64,000 nt of DNA from Kaistia dalseonensis (lineage in GTDB: Bacteria > Pseudomonadota > Alphaproteobacteria > Rhizobiales > Kaistiaceae), in the NCBI RefSeq assembly GCF_030814715.1, contig NZ_JAUSVO010000005.1:62001-126000 (forward strand). Direction: 5' to 3'. Under the pieces are notes generated by a model. It ran no database searches. It saw only the letters and a list, made by a program, of their open reading frames with translations, and was not told where the DNA came from. This document shows, piece after piece, positions 25,110 through 35,365 of the stretch. A program made the translations under genes and the position numbers. Numbering within the stretch: the first letter of the stretch is position 1; every line of letters starts with the position of its first letter.

Positions 25110-27482
25110 ATGCATCGATCAGCGCCCATCGCGCGAAATCCTCTCAAACGGCTGATCCCCAGCGAGCCCATGCGGGTTCTCGTTCTGCTGGTCATTTCCG
25201 TTATCTGCTTCAGCGCCCTTGGCCTCCATCTGCATCTGAACGTCGAGATGCAGCTGATTGATCGCGTCCTCTATTACGGATTGCTGATCGGACTCTTCTA
25301 TTGCTGCATTTCCTACCAGGTCAGCCGGTACGGATCGGCCAGCCGTGCCGCCCTGCATCGTTCGTTCGACGACGAAGAAGTCGACTATCTTCTCTCTCCC
25401 GATGCGCCGACAATCACCATCCTGATCCCCTCCTACCGGGAGGAGAAGCGCGTCATCATCATGACGATGCTCTCCGCGGCAATCGCGCGCTATTCGAACC
25501 GCCGCATCGTTCTGCTCGTGGACGATCCGCCGAAGGATCGCGCTTCGATCTCCAACACGCTTGCAGCCGTGGCCGAAGTGCGCCGGATCATCGCGACCCC
25601 GATGACCGCGTTTCGGTCCGAGCGCGACGCCTGGTACCGCCGCTATGACGCGGGCAAGATCGGACTGCGCTACGAGGCGGAGCGGCTTGCGCTGAACTAT
25701 CGGCGCGCCGCGCTCTGGCTCGAGGGACGGGCCCGCGACTTCGAGGCCGATATCGCGCCCGAATTCGTGCATGTCGACAGCTTCTTCATCGAGCGCATCG
25801 TGCGCGACCTCGCGCGCCACTACCACCGCGTCTCGGAAGCGATCGCCAAGCGTCCGCTGACGGTCGACGAGATCGATGGCGAGTATGAGCGGCTGGCGTC
25901 GCTCTTCTGCGACGACATCACCAGCTTCCAGCGCAAGGCCTTCGACAACCTTTCCCATGCGCCGAACAAGGCGATGAACCTCAACGCCTATATCGGCCTG
26001 ATGGGCGGCTCCTATGTCGTGCGCCAGTCGGGCCGGCAGCGCTTCTTCGAGCCGTCCGCGCCCTCGCCCGAGAGCATCGCGATTCCCGGCTCGACCTATG
26101 TGCTGACGCTCGACGCCGACAGCGTCATCCTCGGCGACTACATGCTGCAGCTCGCCCATGTGCTGGAGAGCCACCCCCGCCGCGGCGTCGCGCAGACCCC
26201 CTATCTCGCCTTCCCGAACAGCCGCGAAGTGGTCGAGCGGATCGCCGGCGCCACGACCGACATTCAATATCTGATCCATCAGGGCGCGACCTTCTACAAT
26301 GCGTCCTACTGGGTCGGTGCCAATGCGCTGATCCGCTTCGAGGCGCTGGAGGATATCCGCCGCGAACAGGTCGAGGGCCACAAGACGTGCCCGGTCTACA
26401 TCCAGGACGAGACCGTGATCGAGGATACGGGCTCGACCATCGATCTGCTCAACGCGGGCTGGGCGGTGCACAATTTCTTCGCGCCGCTCGCCTATAGTGC
26501 GACGCCCGGCGATTTCGGCGCGCTTGCCATCCAGCGCAAACGCTGGAGCAATGGCGGGCTGATCATCTTCCCGATGCTGCTGCGGCAGTTCCTGGGCTCG
26601 CCCGGCCGGCTGCGCCGCCTGCCGGAACTGACATTGCGCTCGCATTATCTGCTGTCGCCGCTGATCGGCAATGCTGCCGTTTTCACCCTGATGGTGTGGG
26701 CGAGCAAGGACGGACGCGCCCTGATCTGGACGCCCTTCGTCATGATCCCGTATTTCCTGCTCTACGGGACCGACCTCAAGAAGCTCGGCTATCGCATTCG
26801 CGATCTCTTCGCCGTCTGCTCGCTCAATCTCATGCTGCTGCCGGTGAGCTTTGCCGGCATCGCCGCATCGATCCGCCAGGTGGTGACGGGTCGCAAGGGA
26901 AGCTTCTCGCGCACGCCGAAAGTCGCGAACCGCACCTTCGTCCCGCCCTACGCCTTCCTGTTCAACAGCTTCATGCTGACGCTCATGTCCATCTATGTCG
27001 TGCAGGGCATGCTTGCGCGTGAATATCTGGGCACGATCATCCCGGCGGCCAACGTCACGCTCTACTTCTATGGCCTGCATCGCTTCATCGGCTTCCGCAA
27101 CGGCGTTTCCGATCTCGTGCTCAGCCTGCGCACGCGTCTCGCCGATGCGATGGAATGGCTGCCCGCAATATCCTTCGCGCCGTTCGCCGGACGGCGCGGA
27201 CGGCTTGCGGGCGTGGCCCTCGTCTCCAGCGTCCTGATCCTGACGCCGCACCATTTCGGCGCGACGGGCGCCTCGACGGACGTGGCCTCGGCGCGCGGTA
27301 TGCGCCCCGTCGGCCCAGCGAGTTTCACGACGACACCAGCCGACGCGTCCATGGGAATGCGCGGCACGATCGTGCCGGGCGGATCGACGGCATCTGTTCC
27401 TTCAGATGCCGGTTCGTTGGCACTCATTGATACCAATTTCGGGGATCCCACCCTCAAGGCCGGCGGGGTCCTGCAGAAATGA
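25110..27482 (+). CDS. Membrane GT2 glycosyltransferase, cellulose-synthase-like
   Basis: Protein of 790 residues. Two N-terminal helices (about 22-42 and 50-70) precede a GT2 catalytic domain with LIPSYREE, VDDPP (Asp138/139), LDADS (DxD at 335-337), VIEDTG (base Asp about 439) and QRKRW (from 475). At least five helices follow, then a 75-residue Ser/Thr/Gly-rich tail. QxxRW and the surrounding helices mark processive, polymer-extruding GT2 enzymes. The segment between Asp139 and DxD is about 195 residues, rich in charged helix, longer than usual. No PilZ domain is seen. It is followed after 97 bases by a giant autotransporter. Product unknown. Confidence 0.88.
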   Translation: MHRSAPIARNPLKRLIPSEPMRVLVLLVISVICFSALGLHLHLNVEMQLIDRVLYYGLLIGLFYCCISYQVSRYGSASRAALHRSFDDEEVDYLLSPDAPTITILIPSYREEKRVIIMTMLSAAIARYSNRRIVLLVDDPPKDRASISNTLAAVAEVRRIIATPMTAFRSERDAWYRRYDAGKIGLRYEAERLALNYRRAALWLEGRARDFEADIAPEFVHVDSFFIERIVRDLARHYHRVSEAIAKRPLTVDEIDGEYERLASLFCDDITSFQRKAFDNLSHAPNKAMNLNAYIGLMGGSYVVRQSGRQRFFEPSAPSPESIAIPGSTYVLTLDADSVILGDYMLQLAHVLESHPRRGVAQTPYLAFPNSREVVERIAGATTDIQYLIHQGATFYNASYWVGANALIRFEALEDIRREQVEGHKTCPVYIQDETVIEDTGSTIDLLNAGWAVHNFFAPLAYSATPGDFGALAIQRKRWSNGGLIIFPMLLRQFLGSPGRLRRLPELTLRSHYLLSPLIGNAAVFTLMVWASKDGRALIWTPFVMIPYFLLYGTDLKKLGYRIRDLFAVCSLNLMLLPVSFAGIAASIRQVVTGRKGSFSRTPKVANRTFVPPYAFLFNSFMLTLMSIYVVQGMLAREYLGTIIPAANVTLYFYGLHRFIGFRNGVSDLVLSLRTRLADAMEWLPAISFAPFAGRRGRLAGVALVSSVLILTPHHFGATGASTDVASARGMRPVGPASFTTTPADASMGMRGTIVPGGSTASVPSDAGSLALIDTNFGDPTLKAGGVLQK

Positions 27483-27579
27483 CGACGACAAGACGACGAT
27501 CGACAAAGCGAACCATGGCCGATCCCGGCCCGGTGCGTCGCGATCAGACTGAATTGGTGGCGCATTCGCGCCGACTGGA

Positions 27580-30500
27580 ATGCCAGAGAAAATGGGCATC
27601 CGCGCCGAACGGAACGTTCGTCGCGAGGGAAGACCGGGGGACGCAATCTTGAAGTCAGAGGTCGAGTTGAGTGGTGTCATTCACCAGCCGGCGCAGTCAC
27701 GCACCGCATTCCGGTCGGGCCGAAGCTGGCGCCAGACCTTGCTGTGCAGCGCAGCGCTGAGCACGGCGATGCTGGCATCGGGCGGCGACGCCTGGGCGGC
27801 CTGCAGCACGTTCGGATTGACAGTCTTCTGCGGCGGTAACGTTTCCTCGGGCATTTCCGTATCCGGACCGCGCAACACGCTGAATGTCGGTTTCGTAGGA
27901 ACGGACATCACCCCGGCCTCCGGCGTCGACGGTATCAAATTCACGTCGAACGGCGCGATCAACATCAACAGCTTCCTCGGCGATCACGCGATCAAGGTGA
28001 AAGGCACCGGAGCTAACGGCATCGAGGCCAAGAGCTCCGGCACGGGCGCGATCGATATCAACAATGTCGGCGACATTCGCTCTCGGAACGGCAAGGGCAT
28101 CTATGCCGAGACCGGCGGCCGCATCTCGCTCGTCAATATCGGCGACGTCACTGCGGCCGATGACGCGATCCGCCTGCACGGGACCAAGAGCGGCTCCATC
28201 ACGATCGGCCAGTTCGGCGATGTCACCTCCACCGGCGGCGTCGGCATCAATGCCGATACAAATGGCGGTATCTCGGCAGTCGTCGTCGGCGACGTCAACG
28301 CCAAATCGGACGGCATCGGCCTCGTCAGCCATGAAAGCGGGAATGTCTCGCTCCTGCAGAGCGGCGACATCACCTCCGCCGACGCCCATGCAATCTATAT
28401 CTGGGGCCAGGGCAACCTCACCGACATCAGCCGGGGCGATGTGGTCGCCGATCTGAACGCCATCCAGCTCGAGAGCCATGGATCGGGCGACGTCTCGGTC
28501 AACCATACGGGCGACATCACCTCGCTGTCGGCGAATGGCGTCTATGCCGCCTCCTCCGGCGGCGCCGGCCCGAACGGCGATGTCTCCGTCACCGTGAAGG
28601 GCGATATCGTCGCCGCGCAGACGGGCATCTACGCGACCTCCAGCGATGGCAGCCTCGTCTCGGTCTCGCATACCGGCGACATCAAGGCTCAGGGTGGCCA
28701 GGGCATCTTCGCCATCGCGTCGAATGGCGCCGTATCGGTCACCAATGATGGCTCGATCCGCTCCAGCGATACCGGCATCTATGCCGAAAGCACATCCACC
28801 AGCAGCGTGACCGTCGACCAGACGGGCAAGATCCTCTCGACGGGCGGCATGGGCATCTACGCCCATTCCTCCAACGGCACGGTGAACGTCGTCAGCACAG
28901 GCGACATCGCGGCCTTCGATACGGGCGTCTATGCGCTGGCCGAGAGCAGCAGCGCGACGGTCAACCAGACCGGCACGATCATTTCGGCAACCGGCAATGG
29001 CATCTACGCCTTCGCGCCTGATGGCGCGGCAAGCGTGACGGGCTCCGGCACGATCATCTCGCGGCAGACGGGCGTCTACGTCTCCAGCACCGGCGACTAC
29101 ACGCCCGCCACCGTCGACCGGTCCGGCGACATCTATTCGCTGGACGGCAGCGGCATTGTCGCTTTGACCTCGCGCGGCACGGTCAGCGTCACCAATGACG
29201 GCAAGATCGTTGCGGCCGGCGACGGCATCTATGCCGAGAACACCTCCGACCGCTCGGTGACGATCGACCAGTCTGGCGCGATCTATGCCGCCGGCTATGG
29301 CATCCACGCCTATTCGACCAACGGCACCGTCAGTGTTCTCGGAACCGGCGACATCGTGTCGGGGAATACCGGCGTCTACGCACTCGCCGACGGCGCCGCC
29401 ACCTCGGTCAACCAGACCGGAGACATCGTCTCGCTCGGCGGCTATGGCATCTATGCCAGCTCGCCGTTCAACACGGTGACCGTCACCGGCTCCGGCGATC
29501 TTGCCGCGAAAGAAACCGCGCTCTATGCCGCCAGCGATGGCACGGCGACGGTCAATCGGTCGGGCAACATCTATTCGCAGACCGGCAGCGGCATCGTCGC
29601 GACGTCCGCTGTCGGCGCAGTCGGCGTCACCAATGATGGCTGGATCATCGCGGCCAAGGACGGCATCTTCGCCGAGAACACCTCGGCTCAAGCGGTCAGC
29701 GTCGACCAGTCCGGCACGATCGTCGCCGGGGGTTATGGCATCTATGCCCATTCGCCGAGCGGCACGGTCAGCGTGACCAGCACCGGCAATGTCCTGTCGA
29801 ACGACACGGCTGTCTACGCGCTCGCTGAAAGCAAGGCGGTCACCGTCAACCAGACGGGCGATCTCGCCTCGCTCAACGGCTATGGCATCTACGCCAGCAC
29901 GCCGGCCAGCACCGTCACGATCACCGGCTCCGGCAACATCGCAGCCAAGGAAACCGCGCTCTACGCCACCAGCAGTGGCGCCGCCTCGGTCGATCGCTCG
30001 GGCAACATCTATTCGCAGACCGGCAGCGGCATCGTCGCGACGTCGTCCGCAGGGGCGGTCGACGTCACCAATGATGGCTGGATCCTCGCGGCCAAGGACG
30101 GCATCTTCGCCGAAAACACCTCGGCTCAAGCGGTCAGCGTCGACCAGTCCGGCACGATCGTCGCCGGGGGTTATGGCATCTATGCTCATTCGCCGAGCGG
30201 CACGGTCAGCGTGACCGGCACCGGCAATGTCCTGTCGAACGACACGGCCGTCTACGCCCTCGCCAACAGCAAGGCGGTCACGGTCAACCAGACCGGCGAT
30301 CTCGCCTCGCTCAACAGCTATGGCATCTACGCCAGTGCGCCCGCCAGCACGGTCAACATCACCGGCTCCGGCAACATCGCGGCCAAGGACACGGCGCTTT
30401 ATGCCACCAGCAACGGCACAGCGACGGTCGATCGCTCGGGCGACATCTATTCGCAGACCGGCAGCGGCATCGTCGCGACGTCGTCCGCAGGGGCGGTCAA

Positions 30501-33500
30501 CGTCACCAATGATGGCTGGATCCTCGCGGCCAAGGACGGCATCTTCGCCGAGAACACCTCGGCTCAGGCGGTCAGCGTCGACCAGTCCGGCACGATCGTC
30601 GCGGGCGGCTACGGCATCTATGCCCATTCGCCGAGCGGCACGGTCGACGTAACCCGCACCGGCAATGTCCTGTCGAAGGACACCGCCGTCTACGCGCTCG
30701 CCAACAGCAAGGCGGTCACCGTCAACCAGACCGGCGATCTCGACTCGGTCGAGGGCTATGGCATCTATGCCAGCGCGCCCGCCAGCACGGTCAACATCAC
30801 CGGCTCCGGCAACATCGCGGCCAACAAGACCGGCGTCTATGCGGCCAGCATGGGCAACGCCACGGTCGATCACTCCGGCAATATCTACTCGCAGACGGAC
30901 AGTGGCATCGTCGCCGCGACTTCTCTCGGCGCCGTCAGCGTCACCAATGACGGCTGGATCTTCGCGGCGAAGAACGGCATCGACGCCTCAAATATTTCTT
31001 CGAGCGCCGTCACCGTCGATCAGTCCGGCACGATCTTCGCCGGCGGCAAGGGCATCTATGCCCGTTCGGCCAACGGCGTCGTGAGCGTTCTCGGCACCGG
31101 CAATGTCGCGGCACTCGACAATGCCGTCGAGGTCATCAGCAATGGCGCGGGGGTCTCCGTCAATCAGACCGGCGACCTGCTCTCGATCAACGGCAACGGC
31201 ATCAACGCCACGGCACCCGCCGGCACGGTCGACATCACCGGCTCCGGCTCGATCGCATCCAAGGAAGCCGGCATCTACGCCAACAGCACCGGCGCCAACA
31301 CGGCGGTGACGATCAATCGCAGCGGCGACATCCTGTCGTGGGGAAGCAGCGGTATCATCGCCACCGCTTCGCTCGGCGCTGTCAGCGTGACCAATCAAGG
31401 CACGATCGCCGCGCTCAAAGACGGCATCTATGCGAAGAACGGCTCTTCGAGCGCCGTGACGGTCGATCAGTCCGGCACGATCTACGCCGAGACCGGCTAT
31501 GGCATCTACGCGCAATCGCCGGGTGGCATTGTCAGCGTGACCAGCACCGGCGACATCGAATCGCAGGATACTGGCGTCTATGCGCTGGCTGAGGGCGCTG
31601 CAGCCTCGGTCAACCAGACCGGCAACATCATCTCCCATGCCGGCTATGGCATCCGCGTCTCCGCGCCGTCGGGCGCGGCAAGCGTCACTGGCTCTGGCTC
31701 CATCGCCTCGATGGATACCGGCATCTCCGTTTCCACCACCGGCGCCGGTGCGGCCGCGGCGGTGAACCGCTCCGGCGACATCTATTCGCAGACCGGCAGC
31801 GGCATCGTCGCGACATCGGCACTGGGCGCCGTCAGCGTCACCAATGTCGGTGCCATCGACGCGTTCGAGGACGGCATCCGCGCGACGAACTCCTCCTCGA
31901 GTGCGGTCACGGTGAACCAGACCGGCACGATCGAGGCCGGCGGCTACGGCATCTACGCCTATTCGTCGAATGGCACGGTCGACGTCGTCAGCACAGGTGA
32001 CGTTACGGCAGAGGCCACGGCCGTCTATGCGCTCGCCCCTGGCGCCGCCGCCTCCGTCAACCAGACGGGAGACCTTCTCTCGCTGGGCGGCAACGGCATC
32101 TTTGCGAGCTCGCCCGCGAGCGCAGTGACGGTGACGGGCTCCGGCTCGATCTCCTCGTTCGGTGACGCCGTCATCGCCTCCAGCACGGGAGCTGGCGCGG
32201 CAGTCACGGTCGATCGCTTCGGCGATATCAACACCTGGGGCGGCAGCGCCATCGTCGCGACGTCGGCGCTGGGCTCGGTCAGCGTCATCAATACGGGCCG
32301 CGTGACGGCCGATCAGGACGGCATCAAGGCCACGACCTCCGGCACCGGCACGGGCGTGACGATCGTCCAGACGGGCGACATGTTCGCCTGGAACGGCACG
32401 GCGCTCAGCGGTTCGGCCATTGACGGGGCCGTCAGCATCACCTCGGTCGGCGCCGTCGAAGGTGCCTCCGGCATCTATGCCCACAATGTCGGCTCGGGAG
32501 CCGTCACCGTGTCGCAGACGGGTGCGCTGACCGCCGATTCCGGAACCGGTATCGACGCCTATTCGCCGAACGGCGCCGTCACCGTCACCGCCGATGGCGG
32601 TGTCACCGCCAAGCTCGACGCGATCGATGCCAGCAACAAGAGCGGTGCGGCCGTCGGCGTCTACACCACGGGCAACATCACATCCTATGATGGCGCGGGC
32701 ATTGCAGCATCCTCGACCAGCGGCAACGTCACGGTCACGACCAATGGCACGGTGCTGACCAAGCTCACCGCCATCACCGCGACCAGCAGCGAGGGTGGCG
32801 CCGTCAGCGTCACCCAGCAGGGCGGGTCCGTCACCTCCTATTCGGGGTCCGGCATCGTCGCATCGTCCTCGACGGGCAGTGTCGCGGTATCGAGCCTCGG
32901 TACCATCACCGCGCAACTCGACGGCATCAGCGCCGGCAATCTCGGCGGTGAGGCCGTGACGGTCAGCCACAGCAATGGCGACCTCAGCGCCTATTCCGGA
33001 ACTGGTATCGCGGCCTCCTCGATCGGCGGCGGCGTGACGGTCGCCAATAGCGGCGCCATCACGGCCTATATCGACGGTATCGACGCCAAGAATCTGAGCG
33101 ACACGAACGCCGTTTCGGTCACCCAGGCCGGCAACATCACCGCGACGACCGGCACGGGCATCAGTGCCTCCGCCATCCGCGCAGGCGTGACCGTCACCAA
33201 TAATGGCGCGATCACCGCCGCAAACGACGGTATCGTCGCCGGCAATCAGAGCGACGACCAGGCGGTCACGGTCAGCCAGACCGGCAACATCACGGCCGCG
33301 AGCGGCGACGCAATCCGCGCGACCTCCTCGCAGGCTGCCGTGGGTGTCACCACGAACGGCAACCTTTCCGGCGCCGTGAACGGCATTCATGTCGGCGGCT
33401 ACGGCAATCTGAATGTCGCGATCAACAGCGGCACCGTGCAGGGCGGCGCATCGGGAGCCGGCGTGACGTTCGACATCGGCGCCACCAACACGCTCGTCAA

Positions 33501-35139
33501 TAACGGCACGGTGCAGAATAGCGCCGGCATCAACGCCCTCGCCGTCCAGGCGAACAATGTCGACAATATCTACACCACGACGGCGATCACCAATTACGGC
33601 ACGATCACCGGCAATATCGACCTGACCAATTCGAACAACGCCTTCAACAACCAGAGCGGCGCACTGTTCAACATGGGCAATTCGGTCGATATCGGCTCGA
33701 CCGGGACGCTCACCAACAGCGGCACGGTCTCAGTCGGCGGTGCGGGCGCGATCACGACGACGGCCTTCACCGGCTCGTTCGTCAACACGGCCGCCGGCGT
33801 GCTGAAGATCGACCTCGACATGGCCAACGGCACGTCGGACGTGATCAATGCCAGCGGCTCGGCCAGCCTCGGCGGCACGCTCGGCGTCAATATGGAGACC
33901 TTCAAGGGCGGCCCGCAGCGCTACACCTTCCTGACGACCGGCGACGGTGTCTCCGACAAGAGCCTCGCCTATTACAACCCCGTGGTGCTCAGCTATATCG
34001 ACTATGGCGCGAGCTCCGACTCGGCCACGCTCGTCATCGACGGCTTCAACTTCGCGCCTGCGGGCGTGACCGGGAACGGCATTGCGATCGGCAATTATCT
34101 GTCGCGCAGCGTCAACACCAACAGCGCGCTCTATTCGATCGCGCTCAATCTGGTCAATATGAACTCGCTCACGGCGGTCAATGCCGCGGTGAACCAGATG
34201 TCGCCGAACATCTATCTCTCCAACGAGCAGGCGGCGGCGCTCGGGATTTCCGATTTCTCGGACAATCTCATGAGCTGTCGTGTCGAGGACGGCGCCTATT
34301 TCTTCGGCGCCGAAGGTCAGTGCGGTTGGGTGCGCGGCGACTATCGCAACCTGAAGCAGACTGCCTCGTCGGGCAGCGTCGGCTATGACAGTGATACGTG
34401 GAATTTCGCTGGCGGCGCGCAATTCGCCGTTGCGCCGGAATGGCGCGTCGGCTTCGCCGCAGGCGGCACGTCGGGCAATATCCGCGACAACCAGAACGGC
34501 TACAGCTCGGTCAACGCCTTCAATACCGGCCTGGTCGTCAAATACGTCCCCGGCCCGCTCCTGCTCGCCGCTTCGCTCTCGGGAAGCTATGGCTGGTACG
34601 ACGCCAACCGCTCGGTCGCCTTCGGCAACATCGCCAACTATCTGAGCGGCAGCTCGGATCTCGGCGTTGTCGATGCGCGCCTGCGCGCCGCCTACACGCT
34701 GCAGAATGGGGATTTCTATGCAAAGCCCCAGATCGATCTGGACGCGGTCTACACCCGCCAGGGATCCTTCTCCGAAACCGGCGGCATCACGGCGGTCAGC
34801 GTCGACGGCTCCGGCCAGACCGTCTACAGCGCGACGCCTGCCCTCGAGGTCGGTGGCCAGACCACGCTGCCGAACGGCTTCCTGCTGCGTCCCTATGTTC
34901 GTGGCGGCGTAACGGTCTACTCGACCGACGAGCTGAAGCTCATCGGCACGTTCGCAGCCGATACGATCACCGATCCGTTCACCGTCAGCACCGCCCTCGA
35001 CCAGGTGCTGTGGAAGGTGGGCGCCGGCGCCGACATGATCGCCGGCAACGGCATCACGGTGCGGCTGAACTATCAGGGTGCCTTCGGCTCGACGACGACT
35101 GCCCAGACCCTCGGTGCCAAGTTCAGCATCGACTTCTGA
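27580..35139 (+). CDS. Giant autotransporter (beta-helix passenger, outer-membrane barrel)
   Basis: Protein of up to 2519 residues. An extended signal region ends near DAWA-ACS (about residue 73). The passenger (about 75-2200) is built of some 85 coils of about 24 residues with a G.I.....G.GI.A.S..G.V.V pattern, expected to fold as a right-handed beta-helix. The last 283 residues (from about 2237) are an autotransporter beta-domain ending in FSIDF with terminal Phe. No protease motif is recognised, so adhesion or biofilm is the likely role. Cys occur in pairs at residues 75/84 and at the barrel start. The start is uncertain: ATGs at 27580 and 27592 or a TTG at 27649 with GGGGGA upstream. Confidence 0.92.
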   Translation: MPEKMGIRAERNVRREGRPGDAILKSEVELSGVIHQPAQSRTAFRSGRSWRQTLLCSAALSTAMLASGGDAWAACSTFGLTVFCGGNVSSGISVSGPRNTLNVGFVGTDITPASGVDGIKFTSNGAININSFLGDHAIKVKGTGANGIEAKSSGTGAIDINNVGDIRSRNGKGIYAETGGRISLVNIGDVTAADDAIRLHGTKSGSITIGQFGDVTSTGGVGINADTNGGISAVVVGDVNAKSDGIGLVSHESGNVSLLQSGDITSADAHAIYIWGQGNLTDISRGDVVADLNAIQLESHGSGDVSVNHTGDITSLSANGVYAASSGGAGPNGDVSVTVKGDIVAAQTGIYATSSDGSLVSVSHTGDIKAQGGQGIFAIASNGAVSVTNDGSIRSSDTGIYAESTSTSSVTVDQTGKILSTGGMGIYAHSSNGTVNVVSTGDIAAFDTGVYALAESSSATVNQTGTIISATGNGIYAFAPDGAASVTGSGTIISRQTGVYVSSTGDYTPATVDRSGDIYSLDGSGIVALTSRGTVSVTNDGKIVAAGDGIYAENTSDRSVTIDQSGAIYAAGYGIHAYSTNGTVSVLGTGDIVSGNTGVYALADGAATSVNQTGDIVSLGGYGIYASSPFNTVTVTGSGDLAAKETALYAASDGTATVNRSGNIYSQTGSGIVATSAVGAVGVTNDGWIIAAKDGIFAENTSAQAVSVDQSGTIVAGGYGIYAHSPSGTVSVTSTGNVLSNDTAVYALAESKAVTVNQTGDLASLNGYGIYASTPASTVTITGSGNIAAKETALYATSSGAASVDRSGNIYSQTGSGIVATSSAGAVDVTNDGWILAAKDGIFAENTSAQAVSVDQSGTIVAGGYGIYAHSPSGTVSVTGTGNVLSNDTAVYALANSKAVTVNQTGDLASLNSYGIYASAPASTVNITGSGNIAAKDTALYATSNGTATVDRSGDIYSQTGSGIVATSSAGAVNVTNDGWILAAKDGIFAENTSAQAVSVDQSGTIVAGGYGIYAHSPSGTVDVTRTGNVLSKDTAVYALANSKAVTVNQTGDLDSVEGYGIYASAPASTVNITGSGNIAANKTGVYAASMGNATVDHSGNIYSQTDSGIVAATSLGAVSVTNDGWIFAAKNGIDASNISSSAVTVDQSGTIFAGGKGIYARSANGVVSVLGTGNVAALDNAVEVISNGAGVSVNQTGDLLSINGNGINATAPAGTVDITGSGSIASKEAGIYANSTGANTAVTINRSGDILSWGSSGIIATASLGAVSVTNQGTIAALKDGIYAKNGSSSAVTVDQSGTIYAETGYGIYAQSPGGIVSVTSTGDIESQDTGVYALAEGAAASVNQTGNIISHAGYGIRVSAPSGAASVTGSGSIASMDTGISVSTTGAGAAAAVNRSGDIYSQTGSGIVATSALGAVSVTNVGAIDAFEDGIRATNSSSSAVTVNQTGTIEAGGYGIYAYSSNGTVDVVSTGDVTAEATAVYALAPGAAASVNQTGDLLSLGGNGIFASSPASAVTVTGSGSISSFGDAVIASSTGAGAAVTVDRFGDINTWGGSAIVATSALGSVSVINTGRVTADQDGIKATTSGTGTGVTIVQTGDMFAWNGTALSGSAIDGAVSITSVGAVEGASGIYAHNVGSGAVTVSQTGALTADSGTGIDAYSPNGAVTVTADGGVTAKLDAIDASNKSGAAVGVYTTGNITSYDGAGIAASSTSGNVTVTTNGTVLTKLTAITATSSEGGAVSVTQQGGSVTSYSGSGIVASSSTGSVAVSSLGTITAQLDGISAGNLGGEAVTVSHSNGDLSAYSGTGIAASSIGGGVTVANSGAITAYIDGIDAKNLSDTNAVSVTQAGNITATTGTGISASAIRAGVTVTNNGAITAANDGIVAGNQSDDQAVTVSQTGNITAASGDAIRATSSQAAVGVTTNGNLSGAVNGIHVGGYGNLNVAINSGTVQGGASGAGVTFDIGATNTLVNNGTVQNSAGINALAVQANNVDNIYTTTAITNYGTITGNIDLTNSNNAFNNQSGALFNMGNSVDIGSTGTLTNSGTVSVGGAGAITTTAFTGSFVNTAAGVLKIDLDMANGTSDVINASGSASLGGTLGVNMETFKGGPQRYTFLTTGDGVSDKSLAYYNPVVLSYIDYGASSDSATLVIDGFNFAPAGVTGNGIAIGNYLSRSVNTNSALYSIALNLVNMNSLTAVNAAVNQMSPNIYLSNEQAAALGISDFSDNLMSCRVEDGAYFFGAEGQCGWVRGDYRNLKQTASSGSVGYDSDTWNFAGGAQFAVAPEWRVGFAAGGTSGNIRDNQNGYSSVNAFNTGLVVKYVPGPLLLAASLSGSYGWYDANRSVAFGNIANYLSGSSDLGVVDARLRAAYTLQNGDFYAKPQIDLDAVYTRQGSFSETGGITAVSVDGSGQTVYSATPALEVGGQTTLPNGFLLRPYVRGGVTVYSTDELKLIGTFAADTITDPFTVSTALDQVLWKVGAGADMIAGNGITVRLNYQGAFGSTTTAQTLGAKFSIDF
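29500..30813 (+). repeat. Tandem 438-bp repeats inside the autotransporter gene
   Basis: Three consecutive copies of a 438-bp (146-codon, six-coil) unit. For instance the GGCATCGTCGCGACGTC segment begins at 29590, 30028 and 30466, exactly 438 bases apart each time. Long stretches are identical or differ at a few bases, far closer than the other coils of the gene, which points to recent duplication or gene conversion. The outer boundaries are approximate. Confidence 0.85.
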
Positions 35140-35165
35140 TCAAGCCGTTCCACGACTGACCATGA

Positions 35166-35193
35166 CGCCCGGTCCGATCACTCGGACCGGGCG
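35166..35193 (+). terminator. Terminator hairpin after the autotransporter gene
   Basis: Perfect 12-bp stem (CGCCCGGTCCGA/TCGGACCGGGCG) with a TCAC loop, 26 bases after the stop, followed by a T-rich TTGTCATTT. Confidence 0.8.
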
Positions 35194-35365
35194 TTGTCAT
35201 TTCAGCCAATGCCCAAGGGAAGGCTTGCTGGCGGCAGCGCGGAGGACAATCCGGTAACAGGGTACAAGACCGGTGCGGATGCCCCCTGCAGCCGATCATC
35301 AACCGTTCAGTGGCCCATTCCCTGCCTGCTCCAGCTCGACGCGCGAGCACGCTTCGGCAGCCGGA

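Noticed and set aside
24902..25195. 97-codon minus-strand frame over the start of the GT2 gene
   Set aside because: It overlaps the well-supported GT2 start, lacks a ribosome-binding site and has no family features.
27697..33390. Very long open frames (over 1000 and 800 codons) on the strand opposite the autotransporter gene
   Set aside because: Their Asp/Arg/Gly-rich composition mirrors the repeated GGC/GAC/ACC codons of the plus-strand gene, there are no domains and no ribosome-binding sites; they are shadows of the repeats.
27580..35139. Repeat array resembling a CRISPR or satellite at first sight
   Set aside because: Repeat units are 438 bp or about 72 bp, in frame, and translate to beta-helix coils; there are no short direct repeats with unique spacers and no cas genes.
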